41,748 nucleotides of DNA. Origin: Acidimicrobiia bacterium. GTDB taxonomy: Bacteria > Actinomycetota > Acidimicrobiia > Spongiisociales > ZC4RG35. The notes beneath the pieces were generated by a model. The model made no database searches. It worked only from the letters and a program-made list of their open reading frames with translations, and was not told the origin of the DNA. Below are positions 1 to 7,849 of this stretch, one piece after another; the first letter of the stretch is position 1; every line of letters starts with the position of its first letter. The position numbers and the translations under genes are program-made. Location of the stretch: the NCBI GenBank assembly GCA_025937235.1, contig JAICRU010000021.1, positions 1-41,748 of the forward strand, given 5' to 3'.

Positions 1-309
1 GCGGTGGCGAGACGGTCGATGGCTGCTTCGAAGACACTGTTGTCGTCGTCGCTGAAGCGGTCGCCTCCTCCGTCGTTGCTGTAGCCGAGGGCACGGACCA
101 GGAAGGCGGCCATCTGTCCTCTGCTGACCGGCTGGTCGGGGCAGAAGTTGGTGTTGGCCGGGGGGTTGCAGCCGAGGGTGACTCCGGCGGTGGCGAGACG
201 GTCGATGGCTGCTTCGAAGACACTGTTGTCGTCGTCGCTGAAGCGGTCGCCTCCTCCGTCGTTGCTGTAGCCGAGGGCACGGACCAAGAAGGCGGCCATC
301 TGTCCTCTG
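1..309 (-). repeat. Tandem repeat, 186-bp period, encoding SLH-like units
   Basis: Bases 1-123 and 187-309 match at all but one position (g101 vs a287); homology then decays sharply. Confidence 0.9.
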
Positions 310-1952
310 GTCACTGGATCTTCGGGGCAGAACCGGTCGTTGAAGGGCGGATTACATCCCCTGGTTACCTCCGACGCCCCCAACCGGTCGATGGCACCCT
401 CGAAGATGGATGCTTCGTCGTCGAAGAAGAGACCGTTGACGACGAGCCGGTCCGGGTTGGTGCAGTTCTGGTCGGGGCGGGCGAACCACCTCGTAGCCGG
501 GATGCCGGTCGAGGTGTTCCCGATGTGGATATTCAGCCCGCCGCCTGCGGTGAGGATCTGAATGTCGGCCCGCCCGTCTCCGTCGTAATCGGCTGCCCCC
601 AGACCCCGGACCTGAGCCGCCGGCACGCTGATGTCGAGGTTCTGCTCGACGACCGCCCCTCCTTCGAGTTGGATGACCGAGATCCTCGATCCGGGGCCCT
701 TCGGGTAGAGGGCGAAGAGCTCGGGCCGGTTGCCGGCGTCGCGGTCACCGGCCGCGATGTGGAGCGGCGTTCCGGCGGGGAGGTCGAAGTTGGCCAGACC
801 ACTGGCGAACTGGGGCCCGCCCAGGATGCGAAGGCCGCCGCCGGGCCGCGCCTCCCAGAGGTCTGCCCGCCGGTCACCGTCGAAGTCGGCGCCGGCCAGA
901 GCGGCGCTGGCCGGGTCGAGGCCCGTTGTGATGGTCGAGATGTCTTCGAAGTCCGAGCTCCTGGTGGCGACTGTGGCCGTGACCGGGGGATCGGCGCCGA
1001 AGGCCACCAGGTCCTGACCGCTGTCCCCATCGATGTCCATGAACAAGACACGGTCCGCCCGGGCGAGTGCGGGCTCGGGGACGAACCAGCGGTTCACCGA
1101 GCACGCCCCGTAAAGCCAGGTGCCCGATGCGACGTCGATCACTGACCCTCCGGGGTGTGGCCTGACCCCGGCCACGTCAGGGGCTCCCTTCCCGGTCACA
1201 TCGGCGATGGTGATCCGATAGCGGTCGACGACCGAGGCGAACTCGGTTCTATAGCGGTCTGAGGCGGGCCCATAGGCCCGTCGCCCGGTGACAGGGGCGA
1301 ATGATTTCAGCGGCGCCTCGGGCCCGGAGGCGGGGCCCATCCAGGAGAAGTGCATGGCGTCCTTGCTCGAGGCCCAGTCCCCGCCCCAGCAGAACCCGGC
1401 CTCACGCCAGATATCGACGAACCATCCCGGCATGTTGGTGACCAGGCGATCTCGTGTCTGCGGATTCTGCGTCGGGTTGATGTCGATGGCCAGCCCGAGG
1501 CCGTGGCGGGACATCTGCTGGCTGCCGGCGATGGTACGGGAGAAGAAGGCAGACACGTCCCGGATCGGGTAGACCCGCCCCTGCCGGGCCTCTACGGCCA
1601 GGGCCGAGGCCACGCGTTGGAAGGCGGGTAGGGCCCGGAAATGGACCCAGACCATCTGACCGCCGCTTCCGGGCACGGTCCATGGCACGAGGTTGGCCCT
1701 GACCTGTGCCATCGTTCTCCCGAAGTAGCTGCCGAACGGCCCCGGCACTGGCTCGCTGGCGCTCAGGCCACCGGTCTTCGAGGCATATGGGGTCCTGGTG
1801 AACGGCGCCCCGCAGGTCGAGGACTCGGAGAAGGAGTTCCAGCGGGTCGCGGTGTCCGACGAGCTGCGACCGGGCAGGGCGGGGATGGCGGTCAGCAGCA
1901 GGGCCGCGCAGATCAGGGCGCATGTCCGTCTCAACGAGGACATCGGCTGCAT
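1..1952 (-). CDS. Secreted M15-type (VanY-like) peptidase with FG-GAP/VCBS-like repeats and C-terminal SLH-like repeats; truncated at its 3' end by the window
   Basis: Own translation from ATG at 1952 stays open to base 1: signal-like MQPMSSLRRTCALICAALLLTAIPALPG, then SRHGLGLAIDINPTQ...WREAGFCWGGDWASSKDAMHFSW (M15 metal/catalytic motif), D-x-D-G repeats (ADYDGDGRADIQI, ADFDGDRRADLWEA), then RGCNPPFNDRFCPEDPVTRGQMAAFLVRALGYS SLH-like repeats. Absent from the ORF track because no stop lies within the window. Confidence 0.85.
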   Translation of the reverse strand, partial: MQPMSSLRRTCALICAALLLTAIPALPGRSSSDTATRWNSFSESSTCGAPFTRTPYASKTGGLSASEPVPGPFGSYFGRTMAQVRANLVPWTVPGSGGQMVWVHFRALPAFQRVASALAVEARQGRVYPIRDVSAFFSRTIAGSQQMSRHGLGLAIDINPTQNPQTRDRLVTNMPGWFVDIWREAGFCWGGDWASSKDAMHFSWMGPASGPEAPLKSFAPVTGRRAYGPASDRYRTEFASVVDRYRITIADVTGKGAPDVAGVRPHPGGSVIDVASGTWLYGACSVNRWFVPEPALARADRVLFMDIDGDSGQDLVAFGADPPVTATVATRSSDFEDISTITTGLDPASAALAGADFDGDRRADLWEARPGGGLRILGGPQFASGLANFDLPAGTPLHIAAGDRDAGNRPELFALYPKGPGSRISVIQLEGGAVVEQNLDISVPAAQVRGLGAADYDGDGRADIQILTAGGGLNIHIGNTSTGIPATRWFARPDQNCTNPDRLVVNGLFFDDEASIFEGAIDRLGASEVTRGCNPPFNDRFCPEDPVTRGQMAAFLVRALGYSNDGGGDRFSDDDNSVFEAAIDRLATAGVTLGCNPPANTNFCPDQPVSRGQMAAFLVRALGYSNDGGGDRFSDDDNSVFEAAIDRLAT

Positions 1953-1987
1953 CTTGTCGCACCCTCCTTCTTATGCGATGGCGTCGA

Positions 1988-2986
1988 TCACCTCGCTGTC
2001 ACCCGGGCCGTGGTGCGCTGGATCAGAGTGCCGGCCCAGCGCCACTCCGCCACCATGGTGTGGGTCCCCGAGGAGAAAGTCATGGTCGTCACCCAGGCCC
2101 GCTCTGCAAGGTTGCCCGTGTTCCGGATCGGAGGTGTCGACAGTGAGAGCGAGTCGCCGTTCAAGGTGAGACGGAAGTCGGTCTCGCTCGATCTGAAGGC
2201 AGATTCCTCGCTGCCGCGGTAGGGGAGCACCTGGAACAAGCCCTCGTCGACCCGGTACTTGGTCCCGGCGCCCACCTCCAGGCTCAGACTGCACCGATCG
2301 CCGGTTCTCGAGCAGGCCGATGGGCTCCACGCCGACAACGCGAGCGCGATCCCTGGGATGGGCAGCTCGAGTGCCCGGCGGACGAAGCCGGCGCTCTGGG
2401 CCCGGGTGAGGCGATCGTCGGGGCAATACTGGGTGTTGGCCGGCGGGTTGCAGCCGAAGGTCCAGCCCCGAGCCGCGATGCGGTTGATGGCCCCCTCCAG
2501 ATTGTGCCCGTTGTCGTCGACGAACCGGTCACTGTTGGTAATGGGCAGGTCGTAGGCCCGGGCGAGGAAGGCGGCGAACTCGGCCCGGGTCAGACCTCGG
2601 TTGGGGCAGAAGCGGTCGTTGGCCGGTGGGTTGCAGCCCAGGGTGATCCCGGCCTCGGCCAGACGGTTGATGGCGCTCTCGAGGGGGTGGCCGTCGTCGT
2701 CCCGGAAGTGGTCCTCGCCGGTGTCGGGGAGCTCGAGCGCTCGGGCGACGAAGCCGGCGGCCTGGGCCCTGGTCATGGTGTCGTCGGGGCAGAAGCGGGT
2801 GTTGGCCGGGGGATTGCACCCGAACGTGATCCCCGCCCGGGCTATCGCCTCGATCCCGTTCTCCAAGGGATGCCCGTTGTCGTCGCTGAAGCGGCCGTTG
2901 ACGGTGAGCGCCTCGGCGCGCCCGGGGAAGAGGGCGACCATGACGGCGACCATGGCCACCAGCAGGGAGAGTCGCCGCGTGGTCAC
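1988..2986 (-). CDS. Secreted protein with three N-terminal SLH-like repeats and an unassigned C-terminal domain
   Basis: GTG start overlapping the upstream gene's stop; signal peptide MTTRRLSLLVAMVAVMVALFPGRAEA; three copies of GxTxGCNPPANxxFCPxxxxTRAxxAGFxARAxxLP. Confidence 0.85.
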   Translation of the reverse strand: MTTRRLSLLVAMVAVMVALFPGRAEALTVNGRFSDDNGHPLENGIEAIARAGITFGCNPPANTRFCPDDTMTRAQAAGFVARALELPDTGEDHFRDDDGHPLESAINRLAEAGITLGCNPPANDRFCPNRGLTRAEFAAFLARAYDLPITNSDRFVDDNGHNLEGAINRIAARGWTFGCNPPANTQYCPDDRLTRAQSAGFVRRALELPIPGIALALSAWSPSACSRTGDRCSLSLEVGAGTKYRVDEGLFQVLPYRGSEESAFRSSETDFRLTLNGDSLSLSTPPIRNTGNLAERAWVTTMTFSSGTHTMVAEWRWAGTLIQRTTARVTAR

Positions 2987-3441
2987 ACGATCTCCAAGGT
3001 TTCCAACACGGCGTTCACCTGGGACAGGACGTCGGCGCGGTCGATGTGGGAGCCGAGCACGATGTAGAGGCAGAAAGCTCGGCCCCCTTCGGTGAAGAAC
3101 CGTTGCAGACCGCTCTGCCCGGGGAGGGCCCGCTGCAGGGCGTTGCGGTCGAACTCACGGGCCGCGATCTGGCGGGGGATGCCTTGGGCGGCGAACAATG
3201 GGGTCCCCACGCTCTCCTCCCCGTACTCGAACAGGGTCATGAAGACGTCATCGGACCTCATGAACTCCACCGCGCCGGATCCGAACGACCCCCGCTCGGC
3301 CGGGAGAGGGAACGAGGCCAAGTGCATGACCGTGGGCTCCTTCGCCCCATCCGCCTCCAGCTGGAAGCCGCCATCGGAGATCGCCCCTTCCCAGGTGTCG
3401 GGCACGTCGATGCTGATCCCGGAGCCGCTCAGCCGTGGCAT
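2983..3441 (-). CDS. Small protein of unknown function (152 aa) in the MauE/MauD operon
   Basis: MPRLSGSGISIDVPDTWEGAISDGGFQLEADG...; start 2 nt after the mauD-like stop and stop overlapping the next start. The track ORF start (3609) lies inside the mauD-like gene and was trimmed. Confidence 0.7.
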   Translation of the reverse strand: MPRLSGSGISIDVPDTWEGAISDGGFQLEADGAKEPTVMHLASFPLPAERGSFGSGAVEFMRSDDVFMTLFEYGEESVGTPLFAAQGIPRQIAAREFDRNALQRALPGQSGLQRFFTEGGRAFCLYIVLGSHIDRADVLSQVNAVLETLEIV

Positions 3442-3443
3442 GT

Positions 3444-4145
3444 TCAGGAACCCTCCTCCAGCGGGTTGGAATAGAGCGACGGGTCGCCAGGCTCTATGCC
3501 CGCCTGTCTGAGCTGCTGGTCGGTGAACGCCTCCCGCCCATCGGCGTCGAGACCGGCCGGCACCGCGTCCCGAGCCGATTGGCGGAGGAGGCCGAGCAGG
3601 TGCCTCCACGAGGAGGCGGCCCCTTCACCCATCACCATCCCCTCCCCGTCGACTAGCAGGAAATAGGGGGTCATCGGCACCCGGAACGCCTCCCAGGTGT
3701 CGTCGGACATGATCAGCGGCACCCGGCCCGGGGCAAGATCCCGGATTCGGGCCACCGACTCCGAGCCGGGGCCCTTGGTGACGATCACGGGCCTGGTGTC
3801 CGGGGTGGGCAGGTCGAAGTCACCCTGCATCTCGGTCCAGAAGGTCTGACAGCTGAGACAGCCCGAGGAGAGGAACGCCACCAGAGTTGGCCCCCGGCCG
3901 TGGATCAGGCTCATGCTCTGCTCCGATCCATCCAGGCCCACGCCGTGAAGGGTGTTGGCCGGCGCCTTCTCCATCCCGGTGGTGCGGGGGCGGGTGCGGG
4001 CGGTCCCAACCGTCACGGCCCCGTCCTCGCCGACACCGAGGGCCGCCAGCTGGCGGAGGATCTCGGCGTGGCTCTTGAGGAGACCCGCCACCAGCACGGC
4101 GAGTAGGAGGATCACCACCCCTTCGATGATCACCACGGCTGTCAT
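3444..4145 (-). CDS. MauD-like membrane-anchored thioredoxin-fold protein
   Basis: MTAVVIIEGVVILLLAVLVAGLL N-terminal TM; GRGPTLVAFLSSGCLSCQTFWTEM with CxxC; DDTWEAFRVPMTPYFLLVDGEG (cis-Pro region). Start overlaps the upstream gene's stop (TGATG). Trimmed from track start 4370. Confidence 0.8.
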   Translation of the reverse strand: MTAVVIIEGVVILLLAVLVAGLLKSHAEILRQLAALGVGEDGAVTVGTARTRPRTTGMEKAPANTLHGVGLDGSEQSMSLIHGRGPTLVAFLSSGCLSCQTFWTEMQGDFDLPTPDTRPVIVTKGPGSESVARIRDLAPGRVPLIMSDDTWEAFRVPMTPYFLLVDGEGMVMGEGAASSWRHLLGLLRQSARDAVPAGLDADGREAFTDQQLRQAGIEPGDPSLYSNPLEEGS

Positions 4146-5464
4146 CAGGCGTTCCTGCCCCAGGTCAGTGGGATCCCGTTCGGGCTGCCGAAGGTGAACG
4201 AGGTGGATGAGCTGGCGCCGAGGTTGCGCACGGTCCATGCCCCCTCGTTGAACCAGCCGACCCCGGTCCGCCCATCGCCGTCCCAGTCTCCGGTCACAGG
4301 CCGGCCACTCCCGGGAAGCTCGAAATCGTTGTCGCCGGGGCCGGCCGACAGAGTGTTGCGCAGGATCCACCGATTCCCGCGTACGACACCAATCCCGCTC
4401 CGACCGTCACCGTTCCAGTCACCGACCACTGGGATGTCCCCGGCACGACCGAACTCGAAATCGATCTCCGGGTCACCGGCCCGATTGGAGTTGCGAAGCA
4501 GCCAACGGTTGCCCCGGACAACCCCGACGGTGTGGACGCCATCTCCGTTCCAGTCGCCCACTACCGGGATGTCGCCGGGCCGCCCGTACTCGAAGACCAG
4601 GTTGGGCTCGCCCGGTCCCTCCACCTGACGCAGGAACCAGATCAGGCTTCCCACCCCGGTCACGCCATGCCGACTGTTGCGGACCATCCCGATGGTGCGG
4701 ACACCCGAGTTCGAGAAGTCGCCGATGACCGGGTAGTCGCCGGGGAGGCCGAACCGGAAGGTCTGGTTGGCGCCACCGCTGGTCAGGGCGTTGCGCATCT
4801 GGATCGTCGTGCCGGAGACCACAGCCGGCCGCGCCCGGTACGGGCCCTTGGGGGTCGTGTCCGGCAACAAGCCGGCGGCGTTGTGGCTGTAGGTCGACTG
4901 GGCGACGGCACTGGTCGTGGTGCAGGTCGAGTCCCACTCCCACGGGGGGACGCAGGTGACCACCCGGCAGGTGATGGGACCGACACAGGGGAGGTGGTTG
5001 TTGCACTGCCCGTACCGGAACCGGGTGCAGCAGATCTTGCGCTCGTTGCAGTTGTCGTGGTTGCACTGGCAGTTGCAGTCGACGCATGAGTCGGAGCAGG
5101 TCCCCGAGCCGCCGCAGCTGCACCCGCCGCAGCTGGCAGTGTTGCAGTCCATGTAATAGCGGCTGCGGCCGTCACAGAAGGTGTTGCCCTCGGCCCGCCA
5201 CCAGCCGGCGACCACGTTGCCGGGAGGGCAGGTGTTGACCCCGTGAATGTTGCAGCAGAAGTCGGTCCAGCCGTCGTTGCAACGGGCGCCGCTGCTGCAG
5301 TTGCTCGGCACCACCGCCCCGTAGGCGCTGCCGGGGCGGAGGATGTAGGTGGCGGGGGCGGCCACCAGGGCGGTTCCCACCATGGCGGCGCGCCGGAGGA
5401 AGCCACGGCGCGAGGTGTGGGTGTCGAGGGCCCGGCTGGCCGCGGCGACCAGACGGGTGCTCAT
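4145..5464 (-). CDS. Tat-exported Cys-rich protein with methylamine dehydrogenase light-chain (MauA)-like domain fused to C-terminal FG-GAP-like repeats
   Basis: Twin-arginine SRRGFLRRA; CCNIHGVNTCPPGNVVAGWWRAEGNTFCDGRSRYYMDCNTASCGGCSC resembles the recalled MauA pattern C.CSGGSLTNCPPG...SW....CYNPTDGQSYLIAYRDCCG....RCPC; then GDIPVVGDWNGDGxxxxGVVRGNRWxLRN repeats. Confidence 0.75.
   Translation of the reverse strand: MSTRLVAAASRALDTHTSRRGFLRRAAMVGTALVAAPATYILRPGSAYGAVVPSNCSSGARCNDGWTDFCCNIHGVNTCPPGNVVAGWWRAEGNTFCDGRSRYYMDCNTASCGGCSCGGSGTCSDSCVDCNCQCNHDNCNERKICCTRFRYGQCNNHLPCVGPITCRVVTCVPPWEWDSTCTTTSAVAQSTYSHNAAGLLPDTTPKGPYRARPAVVSGTTIQMRNALTSGGANQTFRFGLPGDYPVIGDFSNSGVRTIGMVRNSRHGVTGVGSLIWFLRQVEGPGEPNLVFEYGRPGDIPVVGDWNGDGVHTVGVVRGNRWLLRNSNRAGDPEIDFEFGRAGDIPVVGDWNGDGRSGIGVVRGNRWILRNTLSAGPGDNDFELPGSGRPVTGDWDGDGRTGVGWFNEGAWTVRNLGASSSTSFTFGSPNGIPLTWGRNA
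4150..4770 (-). repeat. About four FG-GAP/VCBS-like repeats in the MauA-like protein
   Basis: GDYPVIGDFSNSGVRTIGMVRN; GDIPVVGDWNGDGVHTVGVVRGNRWLLRN; GDIPVVGDWNGDGRSGIGVVRGNRWILRN; GRPVTGDWDGDGRTGVGWFNEGAWTVRN. Boundaries approximate. Confidence 0.85.
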
Positions 5465-5970
5465 CTCGGAGTGGTCGCAGCGAGGTTATTGGGGAGGCGG
5501 GCCAAGAGCAGATAGGAGACAAATGAGCCGACGGCGGCATAGGCGAGGTAGAGGGCGGCCTCGACCATAGGCGCATCCCAGGGAATCGGCGAGCCATCGC
5601 CGACAACGACCGAGACCAGCGCGATCAGCCCGGCCAGGTTGTACCCGACGTGGATCCAAGACGGGGGAGTGTCTTCGCGGCCGAAACAGCCGCAGCTCTG
5701 CCCTGGCACCACGTTGCGCAGCGCCAGCCAGGTGAAGGCGAGGAACCCGAGGTAGAGCAGCGCGGCGCCCGATACCCAGGGCCCTCCGAAGGCCAAACCC
5801 ACGATCGAGGCGGCGACCTCCGTCCCCCCCAACAGACGCACCGACCACGGTTGGGAGGGAAGGCGGGCGGCGCGCAAAGCCCCTACAGTTGGTACGGGAT
5901 CGATGGTCTTGGCCACCCCCGCCGCCCCGAGCAGGCCCAGGGCGATGGCGGAGACCGCGGCAGGGAGCAT
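5461..5970 (-). CDS. MauE-like integral membrane protein (DoxX/MauE-type)
   Basis: MLPAAVSAIALGLLGAAGVAKTIDPVPTVGALRAARLPSQPWSVRLLGGTEVAASIVGLAFGG...VVPGQSCGCFG; four hydrophobic segments and a conserved CGCFG. Start re-assigned to ATG 5970; stop overlaps the next gene's ATG (ATGA). Confidence 0.8.
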   Translation of the reverse strand: MLPAAVSAIALGLLGAAGVAKTIDPVPTVGALRAARLPSQPWSVRLLGGTEVAASIVGLAFGGPWVSGAALLYLGFLAFTWLALRNVVPGQSCGCFGREDTPPSWIHVGYNLAGLIALVSVVVGDGSPIPWDAPMVEAALYLAYAAVGSFVSYLLLARLPNNLAATTPR

Positions 5971-6032
5971 CAGTCCGAGAGTAGTGCTGGTCGGTGGTGC
6001 CTGATCCGGGTCGAATCGGGAGCGTCGAGTCC

Positions 6033-7811
6033 TCAGAGCCCGTAGATCACCGGCACCAGCCAGACCACGAGCCCGAACACGATCAGTGTCAAAGGGGCAC
6101 CCACCCTCAGATAGTCGGCGATCCGGTATCCGCCGGGGCCATAGACCATGGTGTTGGTCTGATAGCCGAGCGGGGTCAAGAAGCACGCCGAAGCGGCGAT
6201 GGCCACCGCCACTGCCATGCCACGGGGATCGACACCGGCCGCCTGCGCCGAGCTCACCGCGATGGGGAACATGAGGAGGGCGGCGGCGTTGTTGGTGACG
6301 AATTCGGTGAGGGCGATGGTGGCGAGGACCACGCCGGCGAGGACCCCGGCCTCACCCAGGGCCCCGAACAGGGTCACCAGGCCGGACGAGATGTGCGCTG
6401 CCAGCCCCGACGTCTCCATTGCCGCTGCCAGGCCGAATGCCGAGGCGATCACGCCTATGACCTCGAGGTCGATGGCCCGCCGGGCCTCGTCCGGGGTGAG
6501 GATCCGAAGGGCGATGAGAAGGATCGCGGCCCCCAGAGCGGCGTAGAGGATGGGGACGATGCCGAGCGCGGCGAGCAGGATCACCGTGATGAGGATGCCG
6601 ACCACCAGCCATCCCCCCGGGGCGGCGGGCTGAATGTCCTCGTCGAGGGCGGAGATGAGCAAGAAGTCCGACCGCCCGGCCCAGCGGTCGCGGAACCCGG
6701 GGTCGGAGAGCAGTACCAGGGCGTCACCCGTGTGAATCGGCACTTCCCCGAGCTTGGCATCGATGCGGTGCCCGGCGCGGTGGATAGCGAGAACGGCGGC
6801 CTGATAACGCGACCTGAAACCGGACTCTTTCAGCGTCCGACCCACCAACGGGCTGTCTCCGCCGATGGCCACGATGAAGTACGCGGCCGACCGGTCGCGC
6901 ACCGCGCTCACCTGACGGTGCTCGGCGTGCCGTAGCCCTCTCAGATGCTCGAGGTCGAGCACCATGTCGACCCTCCCCACGAAGGTGAGCCTGTTCCCCC
7001 CACGCAGGACCGTGTCCGGTCTGGCCGGAGCGATCACCGTGTCTCTCCGGTCGATCGCCACCAGGAAGACGCCTTCGAGATGACGGAGGCCGGCCTCGTC
7101 GACGGTGATCCCGTCCAGGGCACCGTCCGGGACGACCTCCATCTGGATGGAGAAGTCACGCACATCCTCATCTCTGATCTGGGCGGCGGGGGAGGTCCTT
7201 CCGGCGAGGAGCCGGGGGGAGAGGGCGACGAGGGCGATCAGACCGAGAATGGCGGCGGGGAGACCTATCGCCCCCAGCTCGAAGAAGGCGAACTGCTCCA
7301 TGCCCGCCTCGGTCATCTGACCGGCCACGACCAGGTTCGTCGAGGTACCGATCAGGGTCATCATGCCTCCGAGGCTCGCCCCATAGGCCAGCGGGAGAAG
7401 GAACTTGGCGACGTCGGAGCCGCGGCGACGGGCCCAGCTGGTGACCTCGGGGATCATCATCGCCACCAGGGGGATGTTGTTCATCATCCCGGAGAGCGTG
7501 ATGGTGGGGACGAGCATCCGGAGCATCGGGCGACGGGTGTGGCCGGTCTCGCCCAGAAGCCCCTGGGTGTAGGGCCGGATGGCACCGGTCTTGGCCACGG
7601 CCCGGGCCAGTACGAAGAGGGCGGCGACGGTGAACGGCGCCGGGTTGGAGAATCCGGCCAGGGCCTGGGAGCTGTCGATGACGCCCGCGAACAGCAGGAC
7701 CACCACCCCGGTGAAGACCAGAACCGAGGGCGAGGCAACGTCGAGAACCAAGCCGGCGAGGATCGCGATCACAACTGCGGCGGTCAGCCATGCCTCAGGG
7801 GTCATCGCCAA
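6033..7811 (-). CDS. SLC13/DASS-family permease with central TrkA-C (RCK_C) domains; possible sulfate transporter
   Basis: Multi-TM protein with GMMNNIPLVAMMIPEV and ALTEFVTNNAAALLMFPIA pseudo-repeats flanking two RCK_C-like segments (DGITVDEAGLRHLEGVFLVAIDRRD; SPLVGRTLKESGFRSRYQAAVLAIHR). Confidence 0.85.
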   Translation of the reverse strand: MAMTPEAWLTAAVVIAILAGLVLDVASPSVLVFTGVVVLLFAGVIDSSQALAGFSNPAPFTVAALFVLARAVAKTGAIRPYTQGLLGETGHTRRPMLRMLVPTITLSGMMNNIPLVAMMIPEVTSWARRRGSDVAKFLLPLAYGASLGGMMTLIGTSTNLVVAGQMTEAGMEQFAFFELGAIGLPAAILGLIALVALSPRLLAGRTSPAAQIRDEDVRDFSIQMEVVPDGALDGITVDEAGLRHLEGVFLVAIDRRDTVIAPARPDTVLRGGNRLTFVGRVDMVLDLEHLRGLRHAEHRQVSAVRDRSAAYFIVAIGGDSPLVGRTLKESGFRSRYQAAVLAIHRAGHRIDAKLGEVPIHTGDALVLLSDPGFRDRWAGRSDFLLISALDEDIQPAAPGGWLVVGILITVILLAALGIVPILYAALGAAILLIALRILTPDEARRAIDLEVIGVIASAFGLAAAMETSGLAAHISSGLVTLFGALGEAGVLAGVVLATIALTEFVTNNAAALLMFPIAVSSAQAAGVDPRGMAVAVAIAASACFLTPLGYQTNTMVYGPGGYRIADYLRVGAPLTLIVFGLVVWLVPVIYGL

Positions 7812-7849
7812 AGTACGCCTACGGTCCGATGGAGCTTTAACCTTTTGCC

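Noticed and set aside
1-372. CRISPR array
   Set aside because: The repeats are long (186-bp period), in-frame, coding for SLH units, and without short repeat/spacer structure.
4145-5970. A complete methylamine dehydrogenase (mau) operon for methylamine use
   Set aside because: Only MauE, light-chain-like and MauD-like genes are present; no MauB, MauG or amicyanin. The light-chain-like protein is diverged and fused to FG-GAP-like repeats.
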